Below are positions 59,474 to 64,000 of a stretch of DNA of 64,000 nt, one piece after another (the first letter of the stretch is position 1; every line of letters starts with the position of its first letter). The position numbers and the translations under genes are program-made. This stretch comes from Canna indica. Taxonomy: Eukaryota; Streptophyta; Magnoliopsida; Zingiberales; Cannaceae. The stretch lies in assembly GCA_034359265.1 (NCBI GenBank), contig CP136893.1, positions 28,838,001-28,902,000 on the forward strand, written 5' to 3'. Below the pieces are notes generated by a model. That model was not told the DNA's origin, did no database searches, and saw nothing but the letters and a program-made list of their open reading frames with translations.

Positions 59474-59551
59474 AGCTGTCGAATAAGCATATAATTAGAT
59501 TATATATATATATATAGTAGAGATATATTTAATACAAGATATACTTTACAA

Positions 59552-59850
59552 TTATTCGTCATCGTCTGAGTAATAGTTTTCGAATTCTTCTTCATCACCA
59601 TCTTCTTCATCATCAACATATTCAACTTCTAATTGAACTAACGTTGTGTCCGCATCATCAAGTATTAGAATAATATGGTCTACTGCGGGAGGATCCTCTT
59701 CTTGATAGAAATCATTTGTCACATCTGGTATCGGCTCATTTTCTCCTGCTATCAGATCAATTCTTCCTCTAGCTTTAGTCTTACAAACAACACACCAATC
59801 TGCTTTATCTTTATTTTTAGCCGGATACTTCGCGTAATATACTTGTTCGG
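59552..59850 (-). pseudogene. 3' remnant of TNP2 transposase (DUF4216 end)
   Basis: The minus strand encodes EQVYYAKYPA, DWCVVCKTKARGRIDL, GENEPIPDV and the acidic tail ending NYYSDDDE, parallel to the end of the copy 1 transposase. The upstream part is deleted at about 59850/59851. Confidence 0.85.
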
Positions 59851-61099
59851 TTAACCGTTAAAAGAAAAAACTAAGTGCAATATAAATAACTATGTTCCCA
59901 AATTATCCAATTAGGGACAATTCAAGGATTGTATGTTGTATAAAAGATCATCTACTTCTTTTACACGAAAATACAACGCCTGAACGGATCTAAAGTTTTG
60001 CTAAATCATATCCGACTCGTCGATGCGTACGTGAAACATATCAACTCATCGGATGGATGATTATTTTCTAAATTTTTCGATGCCGGTTCGAATCCATGGT
60101 GGACGATTCCGACACGAGTCCCAAGTGGACGATTCGAGCGCGAGTCCAAAGTGGACGATTCTAATTAATCTAAATCTAAATATTAATATTAAAATTAATC
60201 TAAACTAAAATTAATTAACAGATATAATTTAAAACTAAATCTAAATCTAATGAACATTAAATTACATTAATCTAAAGATGAAAATAAATCTAAACATTAA
60301 ACATTTAACCTAGATTAATCTAAACATGAAAAATTAACCTAAAATATGAAAAATTAATCTAAAATATGAAAAATGTATCTAAACAGTAAACAATTAACAT
60401 AGATTATTAAACCCTAATCAAATTTTATTAGGGTTTAATTAAACCCTAATAAACTTTTGATTAGGGTTTAATAAAACTCTAACCAACAGTGTTTCGACGT
60501 CGTTGTCCAGTGTCCGACATTGTACACTGGACATTGGTTCGGCGTCTGGTGGTCGATCGAAATCCTAATATTTAGGGTTTCGGCCGACCCTAGTAAAGGA
60601 GAAGAGAAGAGGGGAGCAAATACCTAGAAATGGTTCGACGTCGAAGGGCGCTGCATTGGCGGACGAAGACGACAACAGGCGTCGACGGCGTTGGTAGGGA
60701 AGGAAGAAGAAGCAAGGAAGAAAGGGGTCGGGCGCGATCGTGAGTTAAGTAAACTCATCAACACCGGCTCACTTAGACGTTACTGATAAGTATTTCATTT
60801 TCGTGCCGCGAGGGCCCAATTGACTAAAAAGCAACTGATACAAAAATCGTAAGTAAGTCGTTGCTAATGTGATAATATCATTAGCAACGGTCGACACGGC
60901 CGTACGTATGCCGTTGCTGATGAATTATTTTATTTGCGCACTGCGTTCGCACCATCTACTTGTTGGCAATGGCCTGAGCGACCGAACGTAGGCCATTGCA
61001 TATGTGATATATCTGCAATGACCGCAGCGGGCGTTGGTAAACCGTTTGTGATTGCAACGACTTGAGCGACCGTTGCTGAAAATCATTATTCTAGTAGTG

Positions 61100-61953
61100 T
61101 TACTTTAAGCGTCGGAGTATCTTTGCATATCCCCTATCGGAGTCGCACAGGACCAGGAGACGCGATGTACCACATCACCCTAGCTTCATGCAAGAAGAAT
61201 ATTGTAGTGCTTTTAACGAGTTATCAAATTTGTCTCTTTATCATCTTTAAAGAGAAATATTAGCAAAATTTTATTAATCTTTAAATAATGTTATGATCTT
61301 TTAATAATTACATTAGTTATGTTTTAAATTCTCCATTATTTAAATGGTGATTATATGTGCACTTGCATTGTATACACTGGATTGGTACAAGTTAAAATAA
61401 TTAAATGATGATTAATCTAACTTTATAGCCTAAGCTAACATAACTAAACAACAATATATGTAATAGTTAAAAATAAATAATACTAAAAATTATTCCGCAA
61501 ATCTGAAATTAAAGTTTAAATAACAAAATGAGGATAACCAACCAAAGAAATTTCGACCTATTAGCTTCCTTTGAAGGATGGGATATAAGATGCATGAACA
61601 AATGATCAAAGACGACATCCGGATGCATAAATCACACAATGGCGACTAATGAACTTTGTTGTTGACAACAACTGCAACGATGATTGGGGCATACAATTTA
61701 TGTTAGGGTGCATCAAAATTAAATATTGAGATGATCACACATGGTGATAAAGTAATTTAACATTACTAGTGAAATCTATTATAGTCGTATCGGAAAAAAA
61801 AAAATCTATTATCGTCGTAGACATTAAATTGGGTTGTCAATCAATAATTATTTGCGACAATCATTAATATTTTACAATAAAATTTTATTTGGTCTGATGA
61901 TCAACACGTACGGCTAGAAAGCCATTGCAATTAGAATGATTTTTGTGGCCATT
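61100..61953. other. LTR remnant then AT-rich spacer
   Basis: 61100-61200 continues the gypsy LTR interrupted by CACTA copy 2. The rest is AT-rich; TTATAGTCGTAT, TTGCGACAATC and AAGCCATTGCA near 61780-61945 look like decayed CACTA subterminal motifs. No gene supported. Confidence 0.4.
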
Positions 61954-62089
61954 GTAGACCGGTTAACCGGTTAATCGAACTGCAAAATTCGGTTTTGGAT
62001 AGTGAATTTATGGTTCAATTTTGATTTCGAATAGTAAAAATTAAAAACCGTTTAAAATCGATTTGGTTTCAATTATCGGGCCACAGTTA
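61954..62089 (-). mobile_element. hAT MITE relic
   Basis: Reverse-complement match to part of 38725-39288 (GGTTAACCGGTTAATCGAACTG, GGTTTTGGATAGTG, TTTAAAATCG; each shared with small differences). The TAGGGATGAC end is missing on the left, and the right is cut by CACTATTAG at 62090. Confidence 0.75.
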
Positions 62090-63068
62090 CACTATTAGAA
62101 TTGTTGTTGTCACCGATGACTAATGCCGTGGCTGAACCGTCGGTGAAAACTATCATGGACGGCGAGCGTCGTGGTAAAAGATCATCACTAATTAATGTGC
62201 GCGTCTCAGATAAGTTGTGACGATCGTCCTCTATCATCACAAGTAATCATCAACGACAGCCGCACGCGTTGTCGCTGATTTAAACACATCAGTGATGATC
62301 CTCGGTGATTATCGCTGATTTAAACACATCAACCGCGGCTGTGAGCCGACGGCGATATTAATAGCAACTGTGATATTTGGTACTGCCCAGGCCATCAGTT
62401 ATTTACGATACGCTTTCAACCATAGCATAGTGATGGGCAGCCGTGGGTAAGCCATGACTGAAGTTATATCTTGTAACTGTTGAAAATTCCTGTATATATA
62501 ATGATATCATCAATCATAGATTACAACTATACATTTTCAATCACCGATTACAACCACAAAAGCTCATACACATACATTTTCAACCAACCATACAAGTTTT
62601 ACTTAAACATCATCAATCTAAGCCTCAAATCGGAGGTGAACAAGTATCAAAATATCATATATATATACAACTATAAGTATATAAACAACTATAAGCCTCA
62701 AATCGGAGGCAAACAAGTATCAAAATATGAAATGTAAAGTATAAACATATATATCAAGTATCTAAGCCTCAAACGAAGGCTAACAAGTATCAAAATATAA
62801 TCAAAATACAATAAACTAAAATCTCACAGCTGCGGTGGAGACGGTAGAGTCGACAACGAATGAGTCGAGGATGACAACGACTGCGACATCATCGGTAGAA
62901 GGCCCGAGTGTGATGCAATCTAAGTGAGGAGGGCCTGCATGTTCTGCATTGTCTCTCTCAACTCGTCATTTGTGTGTCTCTACTCCTCTATCGTTGCTCT
63001 CTACTGTGTTAGCTCAGACTCTAAGGCCGTTATCTGGCTCTGGTCCCGCGTTCGTGATGTCGAGGGTC

Positions 63069-64000
63069 CACTACTAGAAAAATGGTCATCAGCAACGGCT
63101 GGTGCCGTTGCTGAGCCGTTGCTGAAGAGAATCAGCAACGGCCGAGCCGTTGTAATAGAGTCGTGACAGAAAGTCGCGTTGCTGATGACTTAGCAACGGA
63201 TCAGCAACGGCCGCTCGGGCCGTCGCTCAAAACATTATCAGCAACGGCCGCTCGGGCCGTCGCTAAAAACATTATCAGCAACAGTTTTGCCACAGACCCG
63301 GAGCCGTTGCTGATAACATTAATAGCAACGGCCGCTGAGTCCGTAGCAACGCCGTTAGTAAAACCCCATCGCTAAGCCGTTACTGTAGGTCATCAGCAAC
63401 GGCTTTCGATACACTTTTAGCAACGGCTTTCCCACAGACGGTCGTGAGAAAGCCGTTGCTGATGACGCATACCTGGGAACAGAAAAATTAAAAATTTCAA
63501 ATTTCCATTGATACATTGATACATTTATCTGATACATAACTCACACACCCATACCCTCATACACACATTCATTCACACATCACAAACACCTCATACACAA
63601 TCATTCACACATCACAAACACACCAAGATATACATCAAAACAATTATATTTATATTGATAATTATCCACGATAGTATAAAAACAATTCAAATGCAAAATT
63701 GAAGTATCAATATCCAAACAAAATAAGTTAAACAAGTTCAATATCCAAACAAAAAATCTCACGATCACGATGGAGGATGGTCTGGATTATATGGCGGGGT
63801 CTGGAGCGCTTGAGTGTACACCGGCGTGGACTGACACGAGGACGATGGATTAGATGATGCCGAAGAGATGACTGCTTTGGGATGACATGACAAGTTGCGT
63901 AGCATAGCTTCTATATTCGCCACCGTCTGACTCTGATGCTCCATCATCTCAGTCTGACGCGCGACCGTCTCCTCTAGTGTCCTTATCCTATTACTATGAT
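63069..64000 (-). mobile_element. CACTA transposon, copy 3 (left end only)
   Basis: CACTACTAGAAAAATGGTC followed by dense GCAACGGC/GCCGTTGCT motifs to about 63460, as in copies 1 and 2. Then an AT-rich stretch and the second-gene 3' end. It runs off the window. The preceding GTC (63066-63068) is the expected target copy. Confidence 0.9.
63765..64000 (-). CDS. CACTA copy 3 second gene, C-terminal end (partial)
   Basis: Open minus-strand frame running in from the window edge: a coiled segment (IRTLEETVARQTEMMEHQSQ) followed by a Ser/Pro-rich tail ending PPYNPDHPPS and a stop at 63765. No stop interrupts the visible 78 codons, unlike copy 1. Most of the gene lies beyond the window, so integrity is unknown. 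Confidence 0.65.
   Translation of the reverse strand, partial: HSNRIRTLEETVARQTEMMEHQSQTVANIEAMLRNLSCHPKAVISSASSNPSSSCQSTPVYTQALQTPPYNPDHPPS

Larger units (their letters stand above)
57269..61099 (-). mobile_element. CACTA transposon, copy 2 (internally deleted)
   Basis: 3831 bp, CACTACTGGAATAAC...TATTCTAGTAGTG, target duplication TTA (57266-57268 and 61100-61102). Same family as copy 1: same subterminal GCAACGGC motifs, same second gene, same 5' region with 26-bp repeats. Nearly all of the TNP2 gene is missing: only a DUF4216-end fragment (59850-59552) remains, fused to sequence equivalent to 55946 of copy 1. Non-autonomous. Confidence 0.92.
62090..64000 (-). mobile_element. CACTA element of a second family (copy 4), interrupted
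   Basis: Starts CACTATTAGAATTG after TTA (likely target copy). The subterminal region has GTCACCGATGAC and CCGTGGCTGAACCGTCGGTG motifs, different from the GCAACGGC family. 62480-62830 is AT-rich. 62830-63068 is colinear in organisation with the second-gene C-terminus of the other CACTAs, with several stops. It is interrupted by copy 3 at 63069. The right end is outside the window. Confidence 0.6.

Overview
The window is plant nuclear DNA. The evidence is spliced genes with GT-AG introns, a plant-type beta-1,3-glucanase joined to an X8 (CBM43) domain, and plant transposon families (Ty3/gypsy chromovirus, Ty1/copia of SIRE type, L1-type LINE with DUF4283, CACTA/En-Spm, Mutator-like fold-backs, hAT MITEs, a tRNA-derived SINE). 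The very GC-rich first exon of the glucanase next to AT-rich intergenic DNA hints at a monocot, but this is only a guess. No species is named and no bacterial, organellar or CRISPR feature was seen.

Only two host genes can be supported. (1) 466-2947, minus: a three-exon GH17 glucan endo-1,3-beta-glucosidase with signal peptide, catalytic core and C-terminal X8 domain, 459 aa after splicing. (2) 43786-47448, plus: a five-exon gene for a 296-aa protein of unknown function, with a strongly plant-like conserved C-terminal half. Almost everything else is transposon DNA, much of it nested.

Layout. 1-3 kb: glucanase. 3-5.2 kb: AT-rich spacer with tandem repeats. 5.2-8.55 kb: 3' half of a SIRE-like copia element with an env-position/'plant transposon protein' ORF. 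8.55-9.35 kb: gypsy LTR fragment. 9.35-20.36 kb: LINE ORF1 on the minus strand, split by a complete 9.06-kb gypsy element with a CATCC target duplication. 21.8-26.2 kb: a Mutator-like fold-back element with about 0.4-kb inverted repeats, carrying two solo SIRE-type LTRs. 26.6-31.56 kb: two copies of a degenerate copia LTR, one split by a gypsy LTR. 31.58 to about 40.6 kb: a decayed CACTA element that contains a 5.6-kb gag-only SIRE-like element (flanked by AAAAT, itself carrying a SINE), a gypsy LTR fragment and a hAT MITE. 41.5-43.6 kb: two adjacent fold-back elements ending about 200 bp upstream of gene 2. 47.4-49.8 kb: spacer. 49.8-57.1 kb: CACTA copy 1 with a broken TNP2 transposase split by a hAT MITE. 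57.3-61.1 kb: CACTA copy 2, an internally deleted relative. 61.95-64 kb: a MITE relic entered by another CACTA family, which is in turn entered by CACTA copy 3 running off the window.

The two host genes share no evident pathway. The transposons tell a layered history that can be read from target-site duplications: LINE, then gypsy; fold-back, then solo LTRs; CACTA, then SIRE gag-only element; MITE, then CACTA 4, then CACTA 3. Host-gene splice sites were placed by reading frame, GT-AG consensus and domain continuity; no transcript data were available. Similarities to families are from recognition, not from a search.
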